Virus record (IMG/VR): IMGVR_UViG_3300006793_000055
Coordinates: 1-48,403 of that record
Source of the DNA: a virus
DNA length: 48,403 nt
Direction: 5' to 3' (one strand)
In this document: in pieces, positions 40,706 to 48,403 of the stretch
Layout: each line of letters starts with the position of its first letter
How positions within the stretch are numbered: position 1 is the first letter of the stretch
Translations under genes and position numbers: made by a program
The notes under the pieces: generated by a model
The model's input: only the letters and a program-made list of their open reading frames with translations
Told to the model about the DNA's origin: nothing
Database searches by the model: none

Positions 40706-42107
40706 AAGAATTATACCAATATGGAATGATAATGGGACACAACCAGAAGAAAGTGAGAACAAAACTTTCTGTATGGCACCGTGGACACACACTTACATAT
40801 CTCCACAAGGTGAGAGAAGAATGTGTTGTGCATCACGTGAAGAACATCAGTTTCAGAAGCAATACATTGATGCATCAAATGATGATTCATATGGTATAGA
40901 AAAGAAAGTCAAAACTAAAGCAGATGATTTCAACCCACTCACATTAGAAGAACATTGGAACTCACCGTATATGATGGACATAAGAAAGAAACTTATGGCA
41001 GGTGAAACTATCCCACAGTGTGACGTTTGTAACGATGACATTCTAAGTTTGAGTTCATATAAAAAATGGTTTACTGGGCATCTATTCAATCACAAGATTG
41101 AAGAAGCATTTGAGAAGACAGATGATGATGGCAGAACATCTATGCCTACTATTTCTTTTGACTATCGCTTTAGCAATCTATGTAACTTCAAGTGTAGAAT
41201 GTGCGGAGAACTATTGAGTTCAAGTTGGGAAGCAGAGAAAAAGAAGCATGACTTGTGGTCACCCGAAGAACATCCGTTTATGATACCAGATGTAAAAAAG
41301 AAAATGAATTCATTTCAGATAGATGTTGTTGAACCAGAATTCAGAAAAGCAATTGATGACGGTATCGTAGAAGAAATTTATTGGGTCGGTGGCGAACCAC
41401 TCATGTATGATATTCATTGGGAGACATTAGAGAAGATGACACAGGCAGGTACTGCCAAAGATTGTTATCTAAGATATAACTCTAATCTATCCCGTGTTGA
41501 CTTTAAAGGAAAAAATCTATATGATTATCTTCCACAGTTTAAAGATTGGATGATGTGTGCAAGTATTGACGGCACAGGTAAGATTGGTGAATTCATTCGA
41601 ACTGGTTTAGTATGGGAAGAGTGGTTAGAAAACTTTAAACAAGGAGTTGCTTTGCCGGGCGGCGAGCATAAAATGTTATTGGACTTGACTATTACAGGTC
41701 CTGGTATGTTCTCATTGAAAGAACTGTTTGACTTAAGCCAAGAACTAAATGTTCGTATGGAAACAAAGATGATGTTTGCATTTCATCCTGATATGGTGTT
41801 CTCTCCGTTTGCATGGCCAAGACATATACTTGACAAAGTAATACAAGACAACTTAGATTACATGGAACCAAGAGCAACTACGAAGCAAGAGACACTAATC
41901 AAAACATTACATGAAATGAAAAATCGTCCTACATTTGCACAACAATGGAACGACCACCATGAACCATCAGTAGGTGGTAGAAGATTTCAAGCAAAACTGA
42001 GTGATATAAGAAAAGATAAAGAAACTGGTATGCCAACAATCGAAGAAATATACAAAGAGCATTGTCCAGAATTATATAACTGGTGGATGGAATATGAAAA
42101 TGGATAA
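40698..42107 (+). CDS. Radical SAM protein 5, N-terminal twitch-like domain
   Basis: This 469-aa protein has FCMAPWTHTYISPQGERRMC in the N-terminal segment, then CDVCNDD, and CNFKCRMC (Cys162, 166, 169) with VGGEPLM after it. The motif GEFIRTGL matches the EYIR motif of its paralogues. The pre-core segment is longer than in radical SAM 4 because of an insert after CC (residues ~45-80). It overlaps the upstream gene by 8 bases and the SGNH gene by 14. It has a His/Trp-rich C-terminal region. The reaction is unknown. Confidence 0.84.
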   Translation: MTKRIIPIWNDNGTQPEESENKTFCMAPWTHTYISPQGERRMCCASREEHQFQKQYIDASNDDSYGIEKKVKTKADDFNPLTLEEHWNSPYMMDIRKKLMAGETIPQCDVCNDDILSLSSYKKWFTGHLFNHKIEEAFEKTDDDGRTSMPTISFDYRFSNLCNFKCRMCGELLSSSWEAEKKKHDLWSPEEHPFMIPDVKKKMNSFQIDVVEPEFRKAIDDGIVEEIYWVGGEPLMYDIHWETLEKMTQAGTAKDCYLRYNSNLSRVDFKGKNLYDYLPQFKDWMMCASIDGTGKIGEFIRTGLVWEEWLENFKQGVALPGGEHKMLLDLTITGPGMFSLKELFDLSQELNVRMETKMMFAFHPDMVFSPFAWPRHILDKVIQDNLDYMEPRATTKQETLIKTLHEMKNRPTFAQQWNDHHEPSVGGRRFQAKLSDIRKDKETGMPTIEEIYKEHCPELYNWWMEYENG

Positions 42108-42927
42108 AGATAATTTACATAGTGAAATATCATTTAATAATCCATGGCCTCTAAACTATGTAGTAAGAAGACAGGCATTAACCGGGTATGAAGTTGAAAA
42201 TAAAAACTATGATTTTGAACTACAATGGTTACTAGCAGATAGCAGTAAAAATTATGACCCGTCTAAAACTAACTATACTAAAGATAGTGTATCATACAAA
42301 CTAAGCCTACAGGGTTGGAGATGTGATAACTTTGACACCATAGACTTTATTAATAAGAAATCTATAATTTACTTAGGTTGCAGTCATGGGTTTGGTATAG
42401 GGGTCCCAGAAGATGAAATATGGACTACTCAACTACATGACATGATAGAAAAAGAATTTGATACAGAATATAACTTTATTAATTTGTGTATACCTGGCGG
42501 GTCTACAGATGAATGGTTAAGATTTTTGCCTTACATTAAAAAGTTTAATCCGAAGATGATATGTGCTAATATTCCAAACCATGATAGAATGTTTATTATA
42601 GATGACAAGAGTGGCATCCCAATGAATATGTGTCCAACTAATGTTGAAGAAAATATAGTATATAAGAATATGCTGTTGTATGCAAATGAGTATAGACTAT
42701 ATAAAGAACAAATGACCTTAAATGCCGTAAATGCATTATGCGAGGTATTAGATATAAAGTTCTATCATAAAAGATTTGGAGAAACCACATTTGTAGATGA
42801 CGATTTTTATAACCCGTTAGAAAACCCAAAAAATAGAAGCAACAGAGCAAGAGATGGTTCTCACCTGGGGTTTGTACATCATAAGACATTCGCTCATCAT
42901 ATAATGGAGATAATTAGAGATGAGTAA
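42094..42927 (+). CDS. SGNH hydrolase-like protein 2
   Basis: This 277-aa protein has YLGCSHGFGIG (block I; the usual GDS is GCSH here), then NLCIPGGSTDEW (block II), CANIPNHDR (block III) and DGSHLGF (block V, DxxH-like). The order and spacing fit an SGNH fold, and the nucleophile Ser is kept. The protein is cytosolic by sequence. SGNH members in glycan clusters often act as O-acetyl esterases or transferases. It lies between radical SAM proteins 5 and 6; its start falls inside the upstream gene and its end overlaps the downstream gene by 8 bases. Confidence 0.7.
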   Translation: MKMDKDNLHSEISFNNPWPLNYVVRRQALTGYEVENKNYDFELQWLLADSSKNYDPSKTNYTKDSVSYKLSLQGWRCDNFDTIDFINKKSIIYLGCSHGFGIGVPEDEIWTTQLHDMIEKEFDTEYNFINLCIPGGSTDEWLRFLPYIKKFNPKMICANIPNHDRMFIIDDKSGIPMNMCPTNVEENIVYKNMLLYANEYRLYKEQMTLNAVNALCEVLDIKFYHKRFGETTFVDDDFYNPLENPKNRSNRARDGSHLGFVHHKTFAHHIMEIIRDE

Positions 42928-44173
42928 AACATTTTGCACCTTACCTTGGATACACCTAGCATCACATCCTCATGGTGGCGCTACAGTATGTTGCGTTGCA
43001 GACCATCATAATGGAATCTCACGCTCACGCATGTATACTAAGAATTCAGATGACGACCCGAGAAGTGTTAGTGGTGATATATTTTTAGATTTAAAAAATC
43101 ATTCTATTGAAGAAATTATGAATGGCGATTCGTTTAACGATGTGAGATTAGATATGTTAAACGGAAAAGAACCAGAGATGTGTAAGAGATGCTACAGAGA
43201 AGAAGAAGCAGGGATATGGAGTAAAAGAGCAAAAGAGAATAAAACATTTTCACACTTTACAATTGAAGAAGCAAGAGATAGAACTAGAAAAGATGGTTCG
43301 TTAAAAGATATTGATTTAGAGTTCATAGAGTTGCGTCTAGGTAATATATGTAACGTCAAATGTAGAACATGCAACCCTTGGAGCAGTAGTAAATGGATAA
43401 CCGACTATAACAAATTGCGTGGTAAATTCACTACATTAGATTTGTTTGACAAAGAGCATAACCAATTCGATTGGCCAGAACAAGATACATTCTGGGATGA
43501 CTTATTTGAAAACTCAAAGAGTGCAAAAGTATTCTATATTAATGGTGGAGAACCAACATTAATCAAAGAGCATTTCAGATTTCTACAACGTATGATTGAT
43601 GCAGGAAGAACGAATGTAAAACTTTGGTACAATATTAACATGACAAATATGACACCTGAGATTATTGATATCTGGAACCAGTTTGATGATGTAGAAGTTG
43701 GGTTTAGCATTGATGACATTGGAATCAGAAATGAGTACATAAGACATCCGACGAAGTGGGATAAGGTGAATGAAACAGTTGATATGCTGTTAGAACATAA
43801 AGATACTATGCAATTTGCAGTAACACAGACTGTTAGTTGGATGAATTTTTATTACTTGGACGAGATGAAAGAATGGGCAAACTCTAACGGTATATGGGTA
43901 CATCATAACTTTGTAACTCAACCTAGTTGGTTCAGCCCAGATGCGTTGCCATTAGAAATAAGAAAAGAAATTATCGAAAAGGTCACACCTGCATTTCCAA
44001 AAGACGAAGACCCAGGAAAGATATTAGGGATTAAACAATTTGGAGAGAAACCAACAGACCTTGCTTTGCTTAAAAAAGCAATGGACTACACGCATTCATT
44101 AGATAAGATGCGCGGTGAAAGTTTTGAAGAAACATTTCCAGAATTATATGATAGACTAAAAGGATACATGTAA
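42920..44173 (+). CDS. Radical SAM protein 6, N-terminal twitch-like domain
   Basis: This 417-aa protein has FCTLPWIHLASHPHGG and TVCC at the N-terminus, then CKRCYREEE, and CNVKCRTC (Cys144, 148, 151). NGGEPTL follows, as does the late motif NEYIRHP. It is the last of the radical SAM set. The ATG is preceded by a GGAG-like site within the SGNH gene, and its TAA shares a base with the next ATG. As with the others, the target is unknown. Confidence 0.84.
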   Translation: MSKTFCTLPWIHLASHPHGGATVCCVADHHNGISRSRMYTKNSDDDPRSVSGDIFLDLKNHSIEEIMNGDSFNDVRLDMLNGKEPEMCKRCYREEEAGIWSKRAKENKTFSHFTIEEARDRTRKDGSLKDIDLEFIELRLGNICNVKCRTCNPWSSSKWITDYNKLRGKFTTLDLFDKEHNQFDWPEQDTFWDDLFENSKSAKVFYINGGEPTLIKEHFRFLQRMIDAGRTNVKLWYNINMTNMTPEIIDIWNQFDDVEVGFSIDDIGIRNEYIRHPTKWDKVNETVDMLLEHKDTMQFAVTQTVSWMNFYYLDEMKEWANSNGIWVHHNFVTQPSWFSPDALPLEIRKEIIEKVTPAFPKDEDPGKILGIKQFGEKPTDLALLKKAMDYTHSLDKMRGESFEETFPELYDRLKGYM

Positions 44174-44937
44174 TGTTTAATTTTGACGAAATGTATCGCA
44201 CACCTCATCCGACATGCAACGATAATTGGTATAACATTTGTGATGATTGGAATTACGAATACCAAACAAGAAGTCTTGCACCTGAAGAAACTATTAACCC
44301 TGAAGATAGAATTGTATTGTGTGTGGGTGATAGTTTTACATTCGGTGACGGAGTATATTACAAAGATACGTGGTCTAATAAGTTACAAGAAACTATATTC
44401 AAAGATTATAAAGTTATAAATGTAGGAGTACGAGGAGCATCAAACGATTCTATTACACATGTATTATCTAATTGGTGTTCAAAATATGGAAACCAAATTG
44501 AAATTGTAATTGCAGGAATGACTTTCGCTTATAGAAGAACATACTATAAAGACAGAAAACCAAACAATTTAAGTGTTGGTTTTATTGGCAGGGATAAAGA
44601 ACAATGGTTTAAAGATATACATTCAAGTTTCATTAACATGCAAAGCGAAGAAAATGATAAAGAAAACTATAATAAGAATATATTGCTTATCAGAGGCTTA
44701 GGTAAAATATGTAATTTTAAAACGTATTGGTGGGATGTCGAAAGACAAATAAATCCAAACTTACATAATTTACATAGTAACCTAATCGATGACAGAGACT
44801 TTACTTATATGCCTATACAAATTTTTATTGCTAATTCAAAGGAAGAACGAGATGCTTACTATATATCAAAAGATGACAGACATTGGTCTTCTAAAGGACA
44901 CACTGAAATTGCAAATATGATTGCGAAGCATATATGA
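44173..44937 (+). CDS. SGNH hydrolase-like protein 3
   Basis: This 254-aa protein carries the textbook block I motif GDSFTFGDGV, the block II Gly in NVGVRGASNDS and a block V motif DRHWSSKGH, typical of SGNH acyl-esterases. Block III is AGMTFAYR, with the usual Asn not obvious, so the oxyanion hole may be altered. It follows radical SAM 6 by a 1-base overlap and overlaps the next gene by 4. It may remove or move acyl groups on the glycan made by this operon; this is inferred. Confidence 0.75.
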   Translation: MFNFDEMYRTPHPTCNDNWYNICDDWNYEYQTRSLAPEETINPEDRIVLCVGDSFTFGDGVYYKDTWSNKLQETIFKDYKVINVGVRGASNDSITHVLSNWCSKYGNQIEIVIAGMTFAYRRTYYKDRKPNNLSVGFIGRDKEQWFKDIHSSFINMQSEENDKENYNKNILLIRGLGKICNFKTYWWDVERQINPNLHNLHSNLIDDRDFTYMPIQIFIANSKEERDAYYISKDDRHWSSKGHTEIANMIAKHI

Positions 44938-46136
44938 TAAAAGTAAATACAACTCATTTCAAAGGTGGAGACTCACAGTGGTGGAGATATCTATTACATA
45001 ACTTCTTTAAGTTTGATATTGCATTCGGCGAAAGCAATAGATTAATATATGAACCGAACATCTCACAAGAGATGGGAAATGCAGGCATTGAGTGTGTTAA
45101 AGATGGTAGTGTAGTAGAACAGTTACCTAAAGACTCTAGAGTCATAATCAGTACAGTACAAGAACCAATATGTGTTGAAGGAGATTTCTTCTACCATGAA
45201 AACATAAATGTGAATGAGAAACTAGAAGAAGCAGGCGCAGATATAAACAATACGTGTTGGGTATCCGGTGACTTCTTTGCACCGCATCATAACAAATCAA
45301 ACATTAAAACGTTTTTTGTTCCTGGGTGGAACCACTACTACTGGGAGGAAAAATATGATATCGCAGACGAGTTCATAGACCAACGAACATGTGATAATAC
45401 ATTCTTAAGTTTTAATAGAATTCACAAACCACATAGAATGTATTTCTTATTACGATTACATGAGATGGGAATGATTGATAACAACTTGATAAGTTGTGCA
45501 AGAGAGATGGACGGGGAAACATTTGAACAGCATATTGAATGGATTGTCAAAGACAAAGAAGATTACAATGAAGTGTTTGACCAGTATAACTTAGTTGATA
45601 TAGATAAAATCAGAACACAAGCAAGTGAGTTTATGAACGACTTGCCGTTAGTATTAGATGTAACAGACTTCCAAGAAAATGGTTGCTTCTATGATGATAC
45701 ATTGTGGAGTTCAGCATCATTCTATCAAAACTCTTTTATGAGTATATTAACAGAGAGCAGTCCGATAGGACCAGGATGTTACATATCAGAAGTTATATTT
45801 AAAGCAATTGTATTCATGCATCCTTTTATGATTATAGGACAACCTAGAACATTAGAAGTTCTCAGAGAATGGGGATTTGATACATTCGATGACGTTTTTG
45901 ATAATAGTTATGACATAGAAGAAGATATGTTCAAACGTACAGAGATGGTATTAGCACAGATGCAAACGATTAATAACATGACGCAAGAAGAATTAAAGCA
46001 GAAAACACTTGAAATCCGTGACAGATTAGTGTATAATAAAAGAAGATATTTTAGTAAAGAATTCAGAGACATCACAAAGGGATACTTTGAAGATGTTTAT
46101 TCATGGTTAGCAGATGAGATACAAAAAGATAAGTGA
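44934..46136 (+). CDS. Putative glycosyltransferase (GT-B/exostosin-like)
   Basis: This 400-aa protein has no DxD at the N-terminus, but residues ~270-325 resemble the C-terminal donor-binding region of fucosyltransferase/exostosin-like enzymes: SILTESSPIGPGCYISEVIF, then HPFMIIGQPRTLEVLREWGF and a TFDDVFD stretch. This (S/T)E ... SE-(K/V)-F-K ... HPF ... G ... L pattern recurs in viral and marine bacterial glycosyltransferases. It is soluble and lacks a signal peptide. It overlaps the SGNH gene by 4 bases and the cupin gene by 23. The class is moderately supported and the specific reaction is unknown. Confidence 0.55.
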   Translation: MIKVNTTHFKGGDSQWWRYLLHNFFKFDIAFGESNRLIYEPNISQEMGNAGIECVKDGSVVEQLPKDSRVIISTVQEPICVEGDFFYHENINVNEKLEEAGADINNTCWVSGDFFAPHHNKSNIKTFFVPGWNHYYWEEKYDIADEFIDQRTCDNTFLSFNRIHKPHRMYFLLRLHEMGMIDNNLISCAREMDGETFEQHIEWIVKDKEDYNEVFDQYNLVDIDKIRTQASEFMNDLPLVLDVTDFQENGCFYDDTLWSSASFYQNSFMSILTESSPIGPGCYISEVIFKAIVFMHPFMIIGQPRTLEVLREWGFDTFDDVFDNSYDIEEDMFKRTEMVLAQMQTINNMTQEELKQKTLEIRDRLVYNKRRYFSKEFRDITKGYFEDVYSWLADEIQKDK

Positions 46137-46509
46137 TAACAGTAAGACAGAAATAGTAAACCCAGATATATTCAAAGATAAACGAGGTACTATATTCAGT
46201 TTCCCGGTCAATGATAGTTTGACTGAGTACAATCTTATGATTACAAAAAAAGACGATGAACGAGGGTATCATTATCATCCTGAGTTTAACGAGTATATGA
46301 TGGTTGTTGCAGGAAGGTGTGAGTACACTGAGTTTGTTTCTAACGGAGAAGATATCACTATTGTATTAGAAGTAGGAGATAGTATTCGTATACCAATCGG
46401 GACTTCTCATAAGTTCAAAGCATTAGAAGATTACTCTTTTGTAAGTATGTTAACAAAGCATTGGGATAAATGTAATAACCCTATTATAAAGGTGACAGGA
46501 AATGAGTGA
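46114..46509 (+). CDS. Cupin-fold protein (sugar epimerase/isomerase-like)
   Basis: This 131-aa protein has cupin metal-site residues His53, His55, Glu60 and His99 (GYHYHPEFNEYMMVVAGR, then PIGTSHKF). Small cupins of this kind occur in dTDP-sugar pathways (WxcM/FdtA- or RmlC-like isomerases). The start overlaps the upstream gene by 23 bases; no closer in-frame ATG exists. The next ORF, a 31-aa membrane peptide, overlaps its last codons. Together with the following aminotransferase and C-methyltransferase it suggests a deoxy-amino sugar branch. Confidence 0.68.
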   Translation: MRYKKISDNSKTEIVNPDIFKDKRGTIFSFPVNDSLTEYNLMITKKDDERGYHYHPEFNEYMMVVAGRCEYTEFVSNGEDITIVLEVGDSIRIPIGTSHKFKALEDYSFVSMLTKHWDKCNNPIIKVTGNE

Positions 46510-46597
46510 TGTTGTAATCATGGCTGGGACTTCAATAATTATTTCAGCAATATATTTAGGCGCTGAACTTTGGAACGGAAGAGATAGAGATGAATAA
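46502..46597 (+). CDS. Small 31-aa membrane peptide
   Basis: This short open frame overlaps both neighbours by 8 bases. Its product (MSDVVIMAGTSIIISAIYLG, then AELWNGRDRDE) has one hydrophobic segment of about 17 residues and a charged tail. The AAAGGTGACAGGA site just upstream and the overlap pattern shared with the rest of the operon support translation. It is too short for a family call; it could anchor a partner in the membrane. Confidence 0.5.
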   Translation: MSDVVIMAGTSIIISAIYLGAELWNGRDRDE

Positions 46598-47195
46598 TCC
46601 ATTTGACACAGTACATGAGTTCGAAAGAGTAATTGCAGATTACTCTGGTGCGCCATATAGTATAGCAACTGACTGTTGCAGTCATGCTATTTTTTTAAGT
46701 GCTATATACTATAAGAAGAAACATGGAACTTGTACTGTTAAAATACCAAAGAACACTTACGTCAGTGCGCCAATGCAAATGATACACGCTGGGTTTGATG
46801 TTGAATTCACAGACAGACAATGGTCTGGTGTATATCCAATCGAACCAACAAACATTGTAGATGGCGCTCCTCGCTTTACTGAGAATATGTATATCAAGGG
46901 AACTTACCAATGTTTGAGTTTTCAATTTAAGAAAATACTAAGTACTATTAAAGGTGGTATGATACTCACAGACGATAAAGATTTTTATGATTGGGCCCAA
47001 CGTGCAGTGCATGATGGCAGAGATATGAGCGTACCATACGAAGATGACAAGATGACAGTTTTAGGATATCATATGTTTATGACACCAGAGACTGCGGCTA
47101 TGGGTCTTGAAAACTTTAAGAAGACGAAAACAGTTAACAAAGATATTGCAGGGTCGTATACGTATCCCGATATCAGTTACATAAAGGATTTATAA
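46590..47195 (+). CDS. DegT/DnrJ/EryC1-type aminotransferase, half length
   Basis: This 201-aa protein matches the large PLP domain of sugar aminotransferases: a nucleotide-sugar-type N-terminus (FERVIADYSG), VDGAP (Asp91, the PLP ring partner) and SFQFKKILSTIKGGMILTDD, where Lys114 or 115 would hold PLP. A short PETAAMGLENF segment follows and the protein then ends. Members usually have ~370-400 aa; the C-terminal small domain is missing. No frameshift is seen and the next gene starts directly at the stop. It may be a minimal enzyme, a binding protein, or work with a partner. A sugar C-3/C-4 aminotransferase role is the family's usual one. Confidence 0.65.
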   Translation: MNNPFDTVHEFERVIADYSGAPYSIATDCCSHAIFLSAIYYKKKHGTCTVKIPKNTYVSAPMQMIHAGFDVEFTDRQWSGVYPIEPTNIVDGAPRFTENMYIKGTYQCLSFQFKKILSTIKGGMILTDDKDFYDWAQRAVHDGRDMSVPYEDDKMTVLGYHMFMTPETAAMGLENFKKTKTVNKDIAGSYTYPDISYIKDL

Positions 47196-48388
47196 TGGCA
47201 AAAGTAAAACAAATTAAAAAGTGTCGTAGTTGTGGTAATACAGACCTTAACGTAGTATTCGACATTGGTGATTTGAAAATTAATGCATTTGTCAAAGAAC
47301 CAAACACAGATATCGGTATGGCTCCTCTTGCACTAGTGCATTGTGATGAGTGTGACTTAGTTCAACTGACACATACTGTACGTGAAGAAGATTTATATAA
47401 AAACTATTGGTATTTGTCTAGGTTAAACAAAAAGATTGTTGATAATTTAGAAAGTATCACAATCGAAGCACAGAAAGAAATAGAACTATACGATAATGAT
47501 ATTGTGGTTGATATCGGTGCAAACGATGGCACACTGCTAAGTTTCTATCCTGATAATGTTATAAAAGTTGGCATCGACCCAGCACAAAATATACACAGTG
47601 AATTGAAAAAGAATTGTGATATTATGATTGGTGACTTCTTTAACATAAAGAATTGGGAAAAGAAGATGCACATTCAAAAAGCACAAGTAGTGACAACAGT
47701 TGCCATGTTCTATGATTTAGATAACCCAAACTCATTTGTACAAGACATTAAGAGTATCCTAAGTGATACTGGTGTTTGGATTTGTCAGTTAATGACTGCA
47801 CGACCTATGCTAGATAGTAACGACTTGGGGAACGTTATACATGAACACTTAGAATATTATTCATACAAAGCATTAGTAAACTTATTAGAACGTAATGGAC
47901 TTGAGATTTATCAAGTACGTGAGAATGATATTAATGGCGGTAGTTACCAGTTGTTTATACGTCACCTAGATAAAGGTAGTATATCTTATGATGAAGATTG
48001 CTCAACAGAACGATATACTGACTGGAAATCAAACATCGATAAGAATAGAGATGAGACTATGAACTTCTTACGTTCAGAAGTAGCGGACGGTAAGAAAGTT
48101 TATATCATGGGTGCTAGTACAAAGGGTAACACAATCATGCAATACTATGGACTAGATATTGATGTGATTAGTGGCGCCGCTGAGATACATCCAGATAAGA
48201 TTGGTAAGTATCTAGTTGGTAGTAGCATTCCTATTGTACACGAAGATGAAGCAAAAGAGAAAGCAGATTACTTCTTAGTGTTCCCGTTTCACTTTAAAGA
48301 ATTGTTTGTTAATAGAATTTTAAAAGACTGGATTAAAGATGGCGGTAAACTTGTATTTTGTACACCAGAGTTTGAGGTGATAGGCTAA
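47195..48388 (+). CDS. Sugar-nucleotide C-methyltransferase (TylC3/NovU-like)
   Basis: This 397-aa protein shows the three parts of dTDP-sugar C-methyltransferases: an N-terminal zinc site (CRSCG, Cys10/13; CDEC, Cys50/53), a SAM-binding motif VDIGANDGTLL (~105-115), and the HEHLEYYSY region with a catalytic-type His (~225), followed by NGGSYQLF. The C-terminal domain (GASTKGNTIMQYY) completes the family architecture and full length is kept. It would add a methyl to a keto-deoxy sugar carbon. It shares 1 base with the preceding stop and with the next start. Confidence 0.85.
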   Translation: MAKVKQIKKCRSCGNTDLNVVFDIGDLKINAFVKEPNTDIGMAPLALVHCDECDLVQLTHTVREEDLYKNYWYLSRLNKKIVDNLESITIEAQKEIELYDNDIVVDIGANDGTLLSFYPDNVIKVGIDPAQNIHSELKKNCDIMIGDFFNIKNWEKKMHIQKAQVVTTVAMFYDLDNPNSFVQDIKSILSDTGVWICQLMTARPMLDSNDLGNVIHEHLEYYSYKALVNLLERNGLEIYQVRENDINGGSYQLFIRHLDKGSISYDEDCSTERYTDWKSNIDKNRDETMNFLRSEVADGKKVYIMGASTKGNTIMQYYGLDIDVISGAAEIHPDKIGKYLVGSSIPIVHEDEAKEKADYFLVFPFHFKELFVNRILKDWIKDGGKLVFCTPEFEVIG

Positions 48389-48403
48389 TGTTATTGACAA
48401 GTG
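48388..48403 (+). CDS. Start of the next operon gene (partial)
   Basis: An ATG at 48388 overlaps the preceding TAA by 1 base, the junction style of this operon. Only five codons (MLLTS) are in view, so no function can be given. Confidence 0.4.

Noticed and set aside
44183-44419. A 78-codon frame shifted within the SGNH 3 gene
   Set aside because: It lies entirely within the SGNH frame that carries the GDSFTFG motif, and its composition is unconvincing.
48394-48399. TTGACA near the right edge as another promoter
   Set aside because: It lies within the first codons of the next gene and the sequence ends before a -10 box could be seen.
30540-48403. A RiPP (modified peptide) gene cluster
   Set aside because: Multiple radical SAM/SPASM proteins suggested this, but no precursor peptide with a leader/core repeat was found, and the company of glycosyltransferases and sugar enzymes favours glycan chemistry. 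A precursor outside the window cannot be excluded.
1-48403. tRNA genes, CRISPR arrays, insertion sequences, attachment sites
   Set aside because: No cloverleaf with a recognisable T-arm, no regularly spaced direct repeats, no transposase or integrase frame and no terminal repeats were seen. A dedicated tRNA scan was not possible.

Overview
The window is part of the genome of a large T4-like (contractile-tailed) phage, most likely marine. This rests on synteny and protein family recognition: recombination nuclease subunits gp46 and gp47, the late sigma factor gp55, baseplate proteins gp53, gp5, gp25 and gp6, and late-promoter-like octamers (GATAAATA). The DNA is AT-rich and almost wholly coding, with no gap above 300 bases. 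No tRNA, integrase, IS element or CRISPR array was seen. The host cannot be assigned; a cyanophage or SAR11-phage-like relative is a guess from gene style.

Layout. (1) 1-3955, minus strand: 55 > 47 > SDR oxidoreductase > 46 (46 runs off the left edge), read from a TTGACA-N17-TACTAT promoter. (2) 4041-12549, plus strand: a late-type box, then a tail-tube-cap-like protein, gp53, a giant hub protein, a gp5-like needle with a peptidase-like C-terminus, a one-helix membrane protein and a divergent GH24-like lysozyme. (3) 12546-14251, minus strand: a small early-type operon (100-aa protein, SGNH hydrolase, ClpP) from a perfect TTGACA-N17-TATAAT promoter. (4) 14286-30479, plus strand: a second copy of the late box, gp25, an enlarged gp6, a 2955-aa gp7-position protein with adhesin-like repeats, then three further virion-type proteins, two of them tandem paralogues. 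(5) 30488-48403, plus strand: a consensus sigma70-type promoter followed by about 20 tightly overlapping genes that continue past the right edge.

Region 5 is the most unusual. It encodes three GT-A-type putative glycosyltransferases, a further glycosyltransferase-like protein, six radical SAM proteins (five with an unusual N-terminal cysteine-rich twitch/SPASM-like segment), two SGNH hydrolases, a sulfotransferase, a cupin, a half-length DegT-type aminotransferase, a 31-aa membrane peptide, a sugar C-methyltransferase and several unknowns. It reads as a glycan-building or glycan-tailoring pathway carried by the phage. The host-type promoter suggests expression by unmodified host RNA polymerase and so action on the infected cell, but late read-through is possible because no terminator separates it from the virion genes. 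Substrate and product are unknown.

The baseplate is the second theme. The hub, gp6 and gp7-position proteins are about 2-4 times their T4 counterparts and carry carbohydrate-binding-like and hook-IN-like repeat modules, suggesting that receptor binding or surface digestion has been built into the baseplate itself.
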